From: Vibrio cortegadensis
Lineage (GTDB): Bacteria > Pseudomonadota > Gammaproteobacteria > Enterobacterales > Vibrionaceae
DNA length: 64,000 nt
Assembly (NCBI RefSeq): GCF_024347395.1
Contig: NZ_AP025472.1
Location: forward strand, 62,001-126,000
Direction: 5' to 3'
Position numbers and translations under genes: made by a program. Below, piece after piece: positions 8,268 to 17,627 of this stretch. Numbering within the stretch: the stretch's first letter is position 1; every line of letters starts with the position of its first letter. Under the pieces are notes generated by a model. It had not been told where the DNA came from. It made no database searches and saw nothing but the letters and a program-made list of their open reading frames with translations.

Positions 8268-9167
8268 TTACTTATCTTTTTCAGCTATTGATTTGAACTT
8301 CAGTTGTTGTATGACCAAGCCCGTCACAATCAACAATAAACCAATCATCGTCGAAGGGTGGATCTCTTCACCAATGATATAAGCCAATAGCATGAGGGAG
8401 ATAAACGGTGACGCGAATATGAGATTACTGATACGCGCGGTGTTTTCGGTCAGTTTTAAGGCCGTTAGCCATAAAACGAAGGTGATGCCCATTTCAAATA
8501 GCCCGACATAAGTGACAGATAACCAACCCTTAGTGCTGATCAAACTCCATGTTGCACCTTCATAAATACTCAAGCCGACAGCAAACGGTAGCGCGACTAA
8601 AAAGCCGAGCAGCACACCAATAACGGGATCGGCTTTATTCTTCGCATTTAAGATCCAATATCCCGCCCATAACAAGGTAGAGAGTAGCGCCAACCCAACC
8701 CCTAGTGGGCTATCAAACTCTAAGCCTAAAATATCGCCTTTCGTCGCAATCACGACAACGCCAGCATAACCAAAAACACAGGCGGCCCAATCTTGCTTAC
8801 GAATCTTCTGGCCTAAAAATACGGCGGCCATGAGGGTGAGGGTGATCGCCCAACTGTAATTTAAAGGCTGGGCTTGAGAGGCGGGCAATAAGTCATAAGC
8901 TTTAAATAAGATTAGGTAGTAAGCCAAAGGGTTAATAAGCCCAAGCAGTAAGTAGTACCAAGGGTTAGCCAAGAAGGTGTTCGCAATTTGAGACGATTTA
9001 CCCTGCGCGATGCAGATGATAGAGAGCGCAATCGCAGAGACAAAGCTCGCCACCGTTAACATTTGAATAGGCGTAAATTCAGCCAAAGTCAGCTTAAATG
9101 CAGTTGCAACGGTTGACCAAAGCAGTACCGCAGCAAGCCCGAAACCAATGGCTCGACGTTCGTTCAT
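8268..9167 (-). CDS. EamA/DMT-family transporter
   Basis: A 299-residue inner-membrane transporter with about ten hydrophobic segments in two EamA repeats (first from residue 8, second from about 155). It shares fold but little sequence with the other DMT transporter at 3281-4171, so this is not a recent duplication. The substrate cannot be inferred. The start is the ATG for MNERRAIGFGLAAVLLWS. It is divergent from rmuC, with 132 bp between them for both promoters, and convergent with the HDOD gene. Confidence 0.9.
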   Translation of the reverse strand: MNERRAIGFGLAAVLLWSTVATAFKLTLAEFTPIQMLTVASFVSAIALSIICIAQGKSSQIANTFLANPWYYLLLGLINPLAYYLILFKAYDLLPASQAQPLNYSWAITLTLMAAVFLGQKIRKQDWAACVFGYAGVVVIATKGDILGLEFDSPLGVGLALLSTLLWAGYWILNAKNKADPVIGVLLGFLVALPFAVGLSIYEGATWSLISTKGWLSVTYVGLFEMGITFVLWLTALKLTENTARISNLIFASPFISLMLLAYIIGEEIHPSTMIGLLLIVTGLVIQQLKFKSIAEKDK

Positions 9168-9299
9168 GATTTCTCGTGGTTGGTGTTAAAGGAAGAGTGT
9201 GGCTAGTTTATAGACTAAATAAACCACAACAAACTGGACATTTATCCAGTATCAAAATACCATTTAATGAGCATCTCATTTATAGGCTAAATCTTTATC

Positions 9300-10799
9300 A
9301 TGCAATGGATTCTTGAGTACCAATCTCTTCTTATTAGCGGCATTGTAAGCGCGATCATCAGTGGTGGCACATTCGGCTGGTGGGCCAAGCAGAAAGCGCA
9401 ATTTCAAATACAATTACTGATGCAGCAGCTTGAATCCGATAAGCAGCTATATCAGTCTCAAGTTCAGCCGTTGCAAGATGCTCTGAACCAAGCGCAAGCC
9501 GAGTTAGATGAGTTGGACAATGAACGAGACAAATCCGCCTTTGAATTAAAACAAGCCCACGGCAAGCTGATGGCGGCCATTGAAAAGCTGCGTTATTTTG
9601 AGGCCGTCAAGCAAGAGCGCCAGCAGTATGCGGATGAATTGAACCAAGTGAAGGAACTTAAATCTCAGCTTGAAGCTCAACTGCGAGAGCAAGACGCTCG
9701 ACATGCACAAGAAAATGTATCGAATCGTGAAAAACTTCAGCTGCTAGAAAATGCAGAAGCTCGTTTAAAGACCGAGTTTGAACACTTAGCCAGCCAGATG
9801 TTCGATGCGAAGACTGCCAAAGTTGATCAGCAGAATAAGCAAAGCTTAGAGGGGCTGCTGTCGCCGTTGAAAGATCAGTTAGAAGGCTTCAAAAAACAAG
9901 TTAACGACAGCTTTGGTCAAGAAGCCAAAGAGCGCCATACCTTAGTGCATGAGCTAAAAAATCTACAACGTTTGAATGAGAGCATGACGCGTGAAGCCGT
10001 GAACCTTACTCAAGCGCTAAAAGGGGATAACAAGCAGCAAGGTAACTGGGGAGAAGTGGTGCTTGCGCGTGTGCTTGCGGAGTCTGGTTTGCGAGAAGGT
10101 CATGAATACCACACACAAGTGAACTTGCAAAACGAAGCAGGAAAACGTTATCAGCCTGATGTGATCGTTTATCTTCCACAAGAAAAGCAGGTGGTGGTGG
10201 ATTCAAAAATGGCATTAGTCGCTTTTGAGCGTTACTTCAATGCGGAAAATGATACTCAGCGTGATCAAGCATTGAGTGATCACTTGGTCGCCTTGCGTGC
10301 TCATATCAAAGGCTTAAGTCAGAAGGATTATCATCAATTAAAAGGCATTCAAAGCTTGGATTATGTGTTGATGTTCATTCCGGTTGAACCTGCATTCCAA
10401 GTCGCCATTCAAGCGGATCCTAGCTTGGTGAAAGACGCCATGGAGCAGAACATTATCTTAGTTAGCCCAACCACTCTGCTGGTGGCACTCCGAACGATTG
10501 ACAATTTGTGGCGTAATGACAGACAGAACCAAAATGCACAGGTTATCGCAGACAGAGCAAGCAAGTTGTACGACAAATTACGTCTTTTTGTCGATGATAT
10601 GGAAGGATTAGGAGGCGCGTTGGATAAAGCGAATCAAAGCTATCAAGGGGCGATGAATAAATTAGCGACAGGGCGAGGTAATGCTATTCGTCAGGCGGAA
10701 AGCTTTAAGCAACTGGGAGTCGAAGTCAAAAGGCCAATCTCCCCGAGCTTAGCTGAATTAGCACAAACCGATGCACTTCTTGAGACAAATGAATCATAA
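9300..10799 (+). CDS. rmuC: DNA recombination protein RmuC
   Basis: RmuC limits inversion at short inverted repeats and has a PD-(D/E)XK-like nuclease fold. The 499-residue protein (E. coli about 475) has an N-terminal membrane anchor (LLISGIVSAIISGGTFGWW), a long coiled coil from about 30 to 160, and the conserved RmuC domain from about 190 to 450 (GNWGEVVLARVLAESGL, YQPDVIVYLP, VVDSKMAL, LMFIPVEPAF). The start is the ATG for MQWILEYQ; its ribosome-binding site is poor. It precedes ubiE by 119 bp, as in E. coli. Confidence 0.95.
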   Translation: MQWILEYQSLLISGIVSAIISGGTFGWWAKQKAQFQIQLLMQQLESDKQLYQSQVQPLQDALNQAQAELDELDNERDKSAFELKQAHGKLMAAIEKLRYFEAVKQERQQYADELNQVKELKSQLEAQLREQDARHAQENVSNREKLQLLENAEARLKTEFEHLASQMFDAKTAKVDQQNKQSLEGLLSPLKDQLEGFKKQVNDSFGQEAKERHTLVHELKNLQRLNESMTREAVNLTQALKGDNKQQGNWGEVVLARVLAESGLREGHEYHTQVNLQNEAGKRYQPDVIVYLPQEKQVVVDSKMALVAFERYFNAENDTQRDQALSDHLVALRAHIKGLSQKDYHQLKGIQSLDYVLMFIPVEPAFQVAIQADPSLVKDAMEQNIILVSPTTLLVALRTIDNLWRNDRQNQNAQVIADRASKLYDKLRLFVDDMEGLGGALDKANQSYQGAMNKLATGRGNAIRQAESFKQLGVEVKRPISPSLAELAQTDALLETNES

Positions 10800-10918
10800 C
10801 TGGCGTCACCCTTCTTGTGCTTGATGCATTATTGGAATTGGTATTAAGCAGAGGATAAAGTACACTAATCGCCCGCAGTGCCCTTGTTGAAATGACGCAC
10901 TGCTGAAGAGAACTTATC

Positions 10919-11716
10919 ATGGCAGACAACAACATGACGGATACGAGTGTGCAATCAAATTCAGCTTTAGAAACACAAGAAACCACTCACTTTGGTTTTG
11001 AAACGGTCGCGAAAGAAGAAAAAGTCGCGAAAGTAGCAGAGGTATTTCACTCTGTAGCCGCAAAATACGACATCATGAACGATCTTATGTCGGGTGGTGT
11101 TCACCGTTTATGGAAGCGTTTCACCATTGATTGTAGTGGTGTTCGCCCTGGTCAGCGTATTCTAGATTTAGGCGGCGGCACAGGCGATTTAACCGCTAAG
11201 TTTTCACGCATTGTCGGTGAAAAAGGCCACGTAATTCTTGCTGATATCAACAACTCAATGCTGAACGTTGGTCGTGACAAACTGCGCGATAACGGCATTG
11301 TGGGTAACGTTCATTACGTACAAGCGAATGCGGAAGAGCTACCTTTCCCTGATAACTACTTTGATTGCATTACCATCAGTTTCTGTTTACGTAATGTGAC
11401 AGACAAAGACAAAGCACTGCAATCTATGTTCCGAGTGTTAAAGCCCGGTGGTCGCTTGCTGGTACTTGAGTTTTCAAAACCAGTTCTTGAGCCCCTTTCT
11501 AAGATTTATGACGCTTACTCATTCCACCTATTACCTAAAATGGGAGAGTTGATTGCGAACGATGCTGATAGCTACCGTTATTTAGCGGAGTCTATTCGCA
11601 TGCATCCAAATCAAGAGACGCTGAAAGGGATGATGGAAAACGCAGGTTTTGAAAATGCGAGCTACTACAACCTAACGGGTGGCATTGTTGCGCTACACCG
11701 TGGTTATAAATTTTAA
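10919..11716 (+). CDS. ubiE: Ubiquinone/menaquinone C-methyltransferase
   Basis: UbiE methylates the ring carbon of demethylmenaquinol and of 2-methoxy-6-octaprenyl-1,4-benzoquinol, so it serves both quinone pathways. The 265-residue protein has the SAM-binding motif ILDLGGGTGDLT near residue 83 and the family signatures YDIMNDLMSGGVHRLWKR and FCLRNVTDKDKAL. The N-terminus is about 14 residues longer than in E. coli; the ATG at 10931 (MTDTSVQ) is an alternative start. It heads the ubiE-ubiJ-ubiB cluster. Confidence 0.96.
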   Translation: MADNNMTDTSVQSNSALETQETTHFGFETVAKEEKVAKVAEVFHSVAAKYDIMNDLMSGGVHRLWKRFTIDCSGVRPGQRILDLGGGTGDLTAKFSRIVGEKGHVILADINNSMLNVGRDKLRDNGIVGNVHYVQANAEELPFPDNYFDCITISFCLRNVTDKDKALQSMFRVLKPGGRLLVLEFSKPVLEPLSKIYDAYSFHLLPKMGELIANDADSYRYLAESIRMHPNQETLKGMMENAGFENASYYNLTGGIVALHRGYKF

Positions 11717-11752
11717 TCCTGTGTAGTTAAGACTTATATTTTAAGGATAGTC

Positions 11753-12358
11753 ATGCCATTTGATCCGCTTGTCACCGCAGTGATTGAAACTTCGCTTAAT
11801 ACCCTTGTAAATGACGACCCCAACTTGGTGCGTCGTTTATCGCGCTTAAAAGGGCAAGTGATTCAGGTTCATCTGAAAGAACTCAATAAGAGTTTAACGT
11901 TCGTTTTTAGCCAACAAATAGACGTGTTGGCCGATTATGAAGCCAAACCAGACTGTTACCTTAGTTTGAATTTGTCCGTACTTCCGGAGTTGCGTGAGCA
12001 GGCCAACATCACCAAGCTGATTAAACAAGATAAGCTGATCTTAGAAGGTGATATTCAATTGGCGCAGAAGTTTGCTCAACTCATGACAGATTGCAAACCT
12101 GATCTCGAAGAGTGGTTGTCTCGTGTGACGGGAGATGTGGTCGCACATACTGTCGTTCAAGGCGCGAAAAATGTGGGAAGCTTTTTGTATCAACAAGCAG
12201 AAAAACAACAATCGAATTTCGCACAAGTCTTAACGGAAGAGTGGAAAATTGCTCCGGCACCGTTAGAAATTGCCTATTTTTGCGATCAAGTGGATGAACT
12301 TAAGAGTTCGGTTTCTCGATTAGAATCGAAACTGAACGCCTTGTTGGAGAAAGTATGA
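11753..12358 (+). CDS. ubiJ: Ubiquinone biosynthesis accessory factor UbiJ (SCP2 domain)
   Basis: UbiJ is a lipid-binding accessory protein of the soluble Ubi complex, with an SCP2 (sterol carrier) domain at residues about 15-110 and a C-terminal coiled coil (residues 170-201). The 201-residue length equals the E. coli protein. A clear TAAGGAT ribosome-binding site precedes the ATG. The stop overlaps the ubiB start by four bases (ATGA), so translation is likely coupled. In E. coli an sRNA, EsrE, has been described within this gene; I could not verify an equivalent here. Confidence 0.93.
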   Translation: MPFDPLVTAVIETSLNTLVNDDPNLVRRLSRLKGQVIQVHLKELNKSLTFVFSQQIDVLADYEAKPDCYLSLNLSVLPELREQANITKLIKQDKLILEGDIQLAQKFAQLMTDCKPDLEEWLSRVTGDVVAHTVVQGAKNVGSFLYQQAEKQQSNFAQVLTEEWKIAPAPLEIAYFCDQVDELKSSVSRLESKLNALLEKV

Positions 12359-13989
12359 CCCCAACAGAATTGCGCCGTCTGTACCACATTGTCAAAGTAC
12401 AGCTTGAATATGGTTTAGATGAGTTACTCCCAGAGCACCAGTTGACGAAAGCACCACTGATGATGCGTAAGTCTCTGTTCTGGATCAAGCGTAAGCATCA
12501 AGATAAGACCATGGGCGAAAGGTTACGTCTCGCCTTGCAAGAACTCGGTCCGGTCTGGATTAAGTTCGGACAGATGATGTCAACGAGACGAGATCTGTTC
12601 CCTCCTCATTTGGCAGATCAATTAGCCCTCCTTCAAGACCAAGTCTCTCCTTTTGATGGCCAATTAGCCAAAGATCAGATGGAAGCGTCTTTAGGCGGTA
12701 GCTTAGATAACTGGTTTACGGATTTCGATATCGAGCCACTTGCTTCAGCGTCGATTGCTCAAGTACATACCGCGAAGCTAAAAGAATCAGGTCGAGATAT
12801 TGTACTTAAAGTGATTCGTCCTGATATTCGTCCTGTGATTGATGCCGATATTAAGCTGATGTATCGCATGGCTAGAATCGTCGCAAAAGCCTTGCCAGAA
12901 GCAAGACGATTAAAGCCCGTAGAAGTGGTTCGTGAGTATGAAAAAACCTTAATTGATGAATTGGATCTGCGTCGAGAAGCGGCGAATGCCATTCAATTAA
13001 GACGCAACTTTGAAGGCAGTGAAGAGCTTTACGTACCTGAAGTGATCTCTGATTTAAGCAGTGAACACTTGATGGTCTCTGAGCGAATTTATGGCATTCA
13101 AGTCTCTGATATAGCCTCATTAGAAGCCAATGGCACCAACATGAAATTGTTGGCTGAACGTGGCGTGAGTGTCTTCTTTACTCAAGTGTTTCGTGACAGT
13201 TTTTTCCATGCAGATATGCATCCGGGAAATGTATTTGTTAACCCAGAGCATCCAGAAAATCCACAATGGATTGGTTTAGATTGCGGCATTGTTGGCACAC
13301 TCAATAGCGAAGATAAGCGTTATTTGGCAGAGAACTTCTTAGCCTTTTTTAATCGTGATTATCGCCGAGTTGCTGAGCTGCATGTGGACTCTGGTTGGGT
13401 GCCTGCTGATACCAATATTGATGAGTTTGAATTTGCAATCCGTATTGTATGTGAACCGATTTTTGCTAAACCTTTATGTGAAATTTCATTTGGTCACGTG
13501 CTATTGAACCTATTCAATACCGCTCGTCGCTTTAATATGGAAGTTCAACCTCAATTGGTGTTGCTGCAAAAGACACTATTGTACGTTGAAGGTTTAGGGC
13601 GTCAGCTTTATCCTCAGCTAGACTTATGGGAGACAGCAAAACCGTTTCTTGAAAAATGGATGGCGAACCAAGTCGGGCCACAAGCTTTACTGCATGCAGT
13701 AAAAGATAGAGCACCGTTTTGGATAGAGAAGCTGCCAGAATTACCAGAGTTGCTTTATGATAGCTTACGACAAGGAAAATCCATGAATCAAAGAATGGAT
13801 CAGCTTTATCAAGGTTATCGAGATAGCAAGCGACAACAAGGGACAGGTAAGTTTTTGTTTGGTGTTGGAGCCACTTTAGTCGTATGCTCTGCGATCTTAA
13901 TCTCTAGCCCGTATCAGCAGCTAACATTGGGCTGTGGCATAGCAGGTGTCACATTTTGGCTGCTTAGTTGGCGAGCTTACCGTCGTTAA
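12355..13989 (+). CDS. ubiB: Ubiquinone biosynthesis regulatory kinase-like ATPase
   Basis: UbiB is an atypical protein-kinase-like (ABC1/ADCK) membrane ATPase needed for ubiquinone synthesis. The 544-residue protein (E. coli 546) contains the family's KxGQ motif (WIKFGQMMSTRRDLFP, about residue 63), the alanine-rich loop ASASIAQVHTA and the catalytic-loop equivalents DMHPGNVFV and GLDCGIVG. Two hydrophobic segments at the C-terminus (residues about 500-540) anchor it in the inner membrane. It overlaps ubiJ by 4 bp; tatA follows after 56 bp. Confidence 0.96.
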   Translation: MTPTELRRLYHIVKVQLEYGLDELLPEHQLTKAPLMMRKSLFWIKRKHQDKTMGERLRLALQELGPVWIKFGQMMSTRRDLFPPHLADQLALLQDQVSPFDGQLAKDQMEASLGGSLDNWFTDFDIEPLASASIAQVHTAKLKESGRDIVLKVIRPDIRPVIDADIKLMYRMARIVAKALPEARRLKPVEVVREYEKTLIDELDLRREAANAIQLRRNFEGSEELYVPEVISDLSSEHLMVSERIYGIQVSDIASLEANGTNMKLLAERGVSVFFTQVFRDSFFHADMHPGNVFVNPEHPENPQWIGLDCGIVGTLNSEDKRYLAENFLAFFNRDYRRVAELHVDSGWVPADTNIDEFEFAIRIVCEPIFAKPLCEISFGHVLLNLFNTARRFNMEVQPQLVLLQKTLLYVEGLGRQLYPQLDLWETAKPFLEKWMANQVGPQALLHAVKDRAPFWIEKLPELPELLYDSLRQGKSMNQRMDQLYQGYRDSKRQQGTGKFLFGVGATLVVCSAILISSPYQQLTLGCGIAGVTFWLLSWRAYRR

Positions 13990-14045
13990 GCGGTAGACTC
14001 GTGAAAATATAATTTTTTGTGTAGAAAAGACCCGAGGTAAAAATA

Positions 14046-14294
14046 ATGGGCGGTATCAGTATTTGGCAACTCCTAATCATCGCAGTAATCGTTGTATTAC
14101 TATTCGGAACTAAAAAGCTACGCGGCATGGGTGGTGATTTAGGTTCAGCTGTAAAGGGCTTTAAAAAAGCCATGAGTGATGAAGATCCTGCAGCGTTAAA
14201 GAAAGATGCGGACTTTGAACCAAAGAATCTTGAAGGGCAGAAGACGGACACCACTGCTGAAATCAAGAAAGAAAAAGACAAAGAGCAGGCATAA
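14046..14294 (+). CDS. tatA: Sec-independent translocase subunit TatA
   Basis: TatA oligomers help form the passage for folded twin-arginine proteins. The 82-residue protein has the single N-terminal membrane helix (ISIWQLLIIAVIVVLLFG), the hinge TKKLRGMGGDLG, an amphipathic helix (VKGFKKAMSD) and a charged unstructured tail. The ATG follows CCGAGG. TatB starts 3 bp after the stop, so the two are in one operon. Confidence 0.97.
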   Translation: MGGISIWQLLIIAVIVVLLFGTKKLRGMGGDLGSAVKGFKKAMSDEDPAALKKDADFEPKNLEGQKTDTTAEIKKEKDKEQA

Positions 14295-14297
14295 TAC

Positions 14298-14714
14298 GTG
14301 TTTGATATCGGTTTTTGGGAACTGGTATTGATATCTGTCGTGGGGTTAGTTGTGCTTGGTCCTGAGCGTTTACCTGTCGCGATTCGTAGTGTATCCAAAT
14401 TTATTGGTTCTGCGAAAAGTATGGCGAACAGTGTAAAAGATGAGTTATCTCATGAGCTCAAGGTTCAAGAACTGCAAGATAACTTGCGTAAAGCTGAGCA
14501 AATGGGAATGGAAGACCTTGCGCCAGAGCTGAAAGCTTCAGTTGATGAACTTAAGAAAGCAGCGCAAGAAGTGACTCGACCTTATGCAAAGCAAAACACT
14601 GATGGTGATGCGGTAGACAATACTGCTCAGGGGAATGAGTCTGTTCCAACCAATAGTGAAGCGCAAACAAATAGTGAAGCGCAGCCAAGCTCGTCAGATA
14701 AAAAAGCCGAATAG
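14298..14714 (+). CDS. tatB: Sec-independent translocase subunit TatB
   Basis: TatB forms the substrate-receptor complex with TatC. The 138-residue protein has the N-terminal helix with the functionally important glutamate (FDIGFWELVLISVVGLVVLG), the PERLP hinge and a long amphipathic helix to about residue 95. The tail is serine/asparagine rich with a small repeat (TNSEAQ twice). The start is a GTG three bases after tatA. It is shorter than E. coli TatB (171), as the tail varies. Confidence 0.96.
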   Translation: MFDIGFWELVLISVVGLVVLGPERLPVAIRSVSKFIGSAKSMANSVKDELSHELKVQELQDNLRKAEQMGMEDLAPELKASVDELKKAAQEVTRPYAKQNTDGDAVDNTAQGNESVPTNSEAQTNSEAQPSSSDKKAE

Positions 14715-14779
14715 TCTCACCCAATTGGAGCTGCTACCGTTGCGGCTCCTTTTCGATCGCCCTATATAAGAGGTTTGAT

Positions 14780-15529
14780 ATGTCTTCTGCTGAGCAGACA
14801 CAACCTTTAATTAGCCACTTGTTAGAACTGCGTAATCGTTTATTACGCGCAATCATTGCGGTGATTGTTGTTTTTCTTGGGCTGATTTATTTTTCCAATG
14901 AGATCTATGAATTTGTCTCTGCACCATTAGTGGATCGCCTGCCTGAAGGGGCAACGATGATTGCCACGGATGTTGCATCGCCATTTTTCACGCCATTGAA
15001 GTTAACCTTAATGACGTCGGTGTTCATTGCCGTGCCTTTTATTTTGTATCAGGTATGGGCCTTTGTTGCTCCTGGCTTATATAAGCACGAACGTCGTTTG
15101 ATTATGCCATTAATGTTCTCTAGTTCACTGCTGTTTTACTGCGGTGTGGCTTTTGCTTATTTTGTGGTGTTCCCGTTGGTATTTGGCTTCTTTACGGCCA
15201 TTTCACTCGGTGGGGTGGAGTTTGCGACCGATATTTCAAGCTATCTCGATTTTGTTCTAGCTCTGTTCCTTGCGTTTGGTATTGCGTTTGAAGTGCCTGT
15301 TGCCATCATTTTATTATGCTGGACTGGGGCGACGAATCCAAAAGCATTAAGTGAAAAGCGTCCTTACATAGTCGTTGCCGCTTTTGTTATCGGGATGATG
15401 TTAACGCCTCCAGATATGGTTTCTCAAACCCTGTTAGCGATACCTATGTGTATTCTGTTCGAAGTGGGTTTGTTCTTTGCGAGATTCTACGTGCGTAAAG
15501 ATCCTGATGAAGAGCAGGTTGAAGATTAA
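14780..15529 (+). CDS. tatC: Sec-independent translocase subunit TatC
   Basis: TatC is the six-helix inner-membrane receptor for twin-arginine signal peptides. The 249-residue protein (E. coli 258) shows the conserved amino-terminal LISHLLELRNRLLRA, the FFTPLKLTL loop and VWAFVAPGLYKHERR, which binds the RR motif. About six membrane segments are visible. An AGAGG ribosome-binding site precedes the ATG. It ends the tatABC operon at a strong terminator. Confidence 0.97.
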   Translation: MSSAEQTQPLISHLLELRNRLLRAIIAVIVVFLGLIYFSNEIYEFVSAPLVDRLPEGATMIATDVASPFFTPLKLTLMTSVFIAVPFILYQVWAFVAPGLYKHERRLIMPLMFSSSLLFYCGVAFAYFVVFPLVFGFFTAISLGGVEFATDISSYLDFVLALFLAFGIAFEVPVAIILLCWTGATNPKALSEKRPYIVVAAFVIGMMLTPPDMVSQTLLAIPMCILFEVGLFFARFYVRKDPDEEQVED

Positions 15530-15531
15530 AT

Positions 15532-15560
15532 AAAAAAACGACTCGAATGAGTCGTTTTTT
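15532..15560. terminator. Bidirectional terminator between tatC and tatD
   Basis: Stem AAAAACGACTC / GAGTCGTTTTT with loop GAAT, directly after the tatC stop and 30 bp from the end of the convergent tatD gene. Confidence 0.92.
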
Positions 15561-15590
15561 GTATCTGAAAGCTTATCTTTACAGCTGGAA

Positions 15591-16352
15591 TTATAGGTTA
15601 AACAGTGTTTTTGTATTCTGAGTCGTCAGTATATCAACCTGTTCAATCTCGATGTCTCGTAGATCAGAAATACGCTTGGCGATGAGTTGCGTGTACGCAG
15701 GCTCATTTCGTTTACCACGATGCGGAACAGGCGCAAGGTATGGGCAGTCGGTTTCAAGGATCACCTTACTGAGATCTAAATGTGGAATCACTTTATCCAT
15801 ACCACCATTCTTAAATGTTGATACGCCGCCTAAACCTAAATGAAAACCGAGATCATTGATGGCTTTCGCTTCTTCAATTGTCCCACCAAAGCAGTGAAAT
15901 ACTCCTCTTAAAGAGCCATTTTGTTCTTTACGTAGTAGGGTTAACGTCTCTTCAATCGAATCACGAGTATGGATCACCACAGGAAGATCCATCTCTTTTG
16001 CCCAATTTAATTGAGTAATGAAAGCCATCTCCTGTTCAGCTTTAAAGGTCTTATCCCAATAGAGATCAATACCTATCTCGCCAACTGCAATGAAATGATG
16101 CTTTTCAAACCAAGAGTGGATCGTTGCAAGAGTCTGTTTTACATCACCATCTACATAGCAAGGATGCAGCCCCATCATAGAGCGACATACATCAGGGTAA
16201 GCCGCTTCAGTTTTTAGCATGGGTTCGATAGAGTCCAAGTCGATATTGGGCAGTAAGATTGTGTCGATACCCTGAGCAAGTGCGCGCTGCACAACCTCAT
16301 CACGATCATTATCAAATTCAGTGGCGTAAATGTGGGCGTGTGAGTCAATCAT
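15591..16352 (-). CDS. tatD: TatD-family metal-dependent hydrolase (DNase)
   Basis: TatD proteins are two-metal TIM-barrel nucleases; despite the name they are not needed for Tat export. The 253-residue protein has the metal ligands in order: MIDSHAHIY at the start, GEIGIDLYWD (about 93), VIHTRDS (about 127), FHCFGG (about 152) and ILETDCPYLAP (about 201). Unlike E. coli, where tatD follows tatC on the same strand, the gene here is convergent with tatABC and divergent from hemB. It could be either TatD or a close paralogue such as YjjV or YcfH. Confidence 0.88.
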   Translation of the reverse strand: MIDSHAHIYATEFDNDRDEVVQRALAQGIDTILLPNIDLDSIEPMLKTEAAYPDVCRSMMGLHPCYVDGDVKQTLATIHSWFEKHHFIAVGEIGIDLYWDKTFKAEQEMAFITQLNWAKEMDLPVVIHTRDSIEETLTLLRKEQNGSLRGVFHCFGGTIEEAKAINDLGFHLGLGGVSTFKNGGMDKVIPHLDLSKVILETDCPYLAPVPHRGKRNEPAYTQLIAKRISDLRDIEIEQVDILTTQNTKTLFNL

Positions 16353-16512
16353 GTTTGGTCTCAGTCGGTTTCGTTAGTAGGGAGAGTATAAAGCAGTGTG
16401 AGAAGAAGGTCATTTTTCGTCATTTTTTACAGGTTTTAAATAATAGCACTAGCGTCTGAGATCGAGAGTGATATTCTCTGATTAAGCTACTAATCCAGAC
16501 AAGGAGAATCGA

Positions 16513-17559
16513 GTGTCTGTTTCAATTCAAGGTCAATTCCCAGGGCGACGTATGCGCCGCATGCGTAAACATGATTTTAGTCGCCGTCTTATGGCCGAAA
16601 ATCAACTTACAGTTAGCGATCTTATTTATCCGATGTTTATTCTTATGGGTAAAGATCGTCGTGAATCGGTTGAGTCGATGCCTGGTGTTGAGCGTCTTTC
16701 TATCGATCTGATGCTCGAAGAGGCAGAGTACCTAGCCAAACTGGGCGTGCCTGCGATCGCTTTATTCCCGGTAGTGAATCAAGATGCAAAAAGCTTATGT
16801 GCTATTGAAGCATACAGCCCAGAAGGCTTAGTGCAACGAGCGGTTCGCGCATTGAAAGAACACGTGCCGCAAATGGGCGTGATTACTGATGTAGCATTAG
16901 ACCCATTCACCACTCATGGCCAAGACGGCATTATTGATGAAGATGGCTACGTACAAAACGATGAAACGACAGAAGTCTTGATCAAACAGGCACTGTCTCA
17001 TGCTGAAGCTGGCGCAGATGTTGTTGCTCCATCGGATATGATGGATGGCCGTATTGGTAAAATTCGTGAAGCATTAGAAGAAGCTGGGCATATTCATACT
17101 CAGATTATGGCTTACTCGGCAAAATACGCCTCTTGTTACTACGGCCCGTTCCGTGATGCCGTCGGTTCATCATCTAATTTGAAGGGTGGTAATAAGAAAA
17201 ACTACCAGATGGATCCAGCAAATAGTGATGAAGCGATTCATGAAGTGGCGATGGATATCAATGAAGGTGCGGATATGGTCATGGTGAAACCGGGCATGCC
17301 GTATTTAGATATTGTTCGTCGAGTGAAGTCAGAGCTTCAAGTTCCAACGTTTGCTTACCAAGTTTCTGGTGAATATGCGATGCATAAAGCGGCGATTCAA
17401 AATGGCTGGTTAAAAGAGCAAGAGACGGTTTTAGAGTCACTACTTTGCTTTAAACGTGCGGGTGCTGATGGCATTTTAACGTACTTTGCGAAAGACGTAG
17501 CGGAATGGTTGGCGCAAGAAAATGCACAAGCCGCTGAGCACCTAAATACTGAAAAGTAG
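16513..17559 (+). CDS. hemB: Delta-aminolevulinic acid dehydratase (porphobilinogen synthase)
   Basis: HemB condenses two 5-aminolevulinate molecules into porphobilinogen, an early haem step. The 348-residue protein has the active-site lysines in context: SAKYASCYYGPFRDA (about residue 196) and MVMVKPGMPYLD (about 260). The segment that carries three zinc-binding cysteines in zinc enzymes here reads DVALDPFTTHGQDG, lacking those cysteines, as in Mg-dependent enzymes such as that of Pseudomonas aeruginosa. The start is a GTG 6 nt after AAGGAG. A terminator follows. Haem synthesis continues with hemN 8 kb downstream. Confidence 0.97.
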   Translation: MSVSIQGQFPGRRMRRMRKHDFSRRLMAENQLTVSDLIYPMFILMGKDRRESVESMPGVERLSIDLMLEEAEYLAKLGVPAIALFPVVNQDAKSLCAIEAYSPEGLVQRAVRALKEHVPQMGVITDVALDPFTTHGQDGIIDEDGYVQNDETTEVLIKQALSHAEAGADVVAPSDMMDGRIGKIREALEEAGHIHTQIMAYSAKYASCYYGPFRDAVGSSSNLKGGNKKNYQMDPANSDEAIHEVAMDINEGADMVMVKPGMPYLDIVRRVKSELQVPTFAYQVSGEYAMHKAAIQNGWLKEQETVLESLLCFKRAGADGILTYFAKDVAEWLAQENAQAAEHLNTEK

Positions 17560-17583
17560 GGTAAACGAAACGCAGTAGTAAAT

Positions 17584-17612
17584 AGGGTTGGTCTTGTACC
17601 AGCCCTTTTTTA
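17584..17612 (+). terminator. Terminator after hemB
   Basis: Stem AGGGTTGGT / ACCAGCCCT with one G-T wobble and loop CTTGT, followed by TTTTTT. It ends 15 bp before the next start codon. Confidence 0.88.
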
Positions 17613-17627
17613 TTGGAGGGATAGTTT

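Noticed and set aside
3281..9167. Recent duplication of the two DMT transporters
   Set aside because: They share the fold but have clearly different sequences, so they are independent family members.
12112..12358. EsrE-like sRNA inside the 3' part of ubiJ
   Set aside because: Described in E. coli at this locus, but I cannot identify a promoter or terminator for it here; the coding sequence alone explains conservation.
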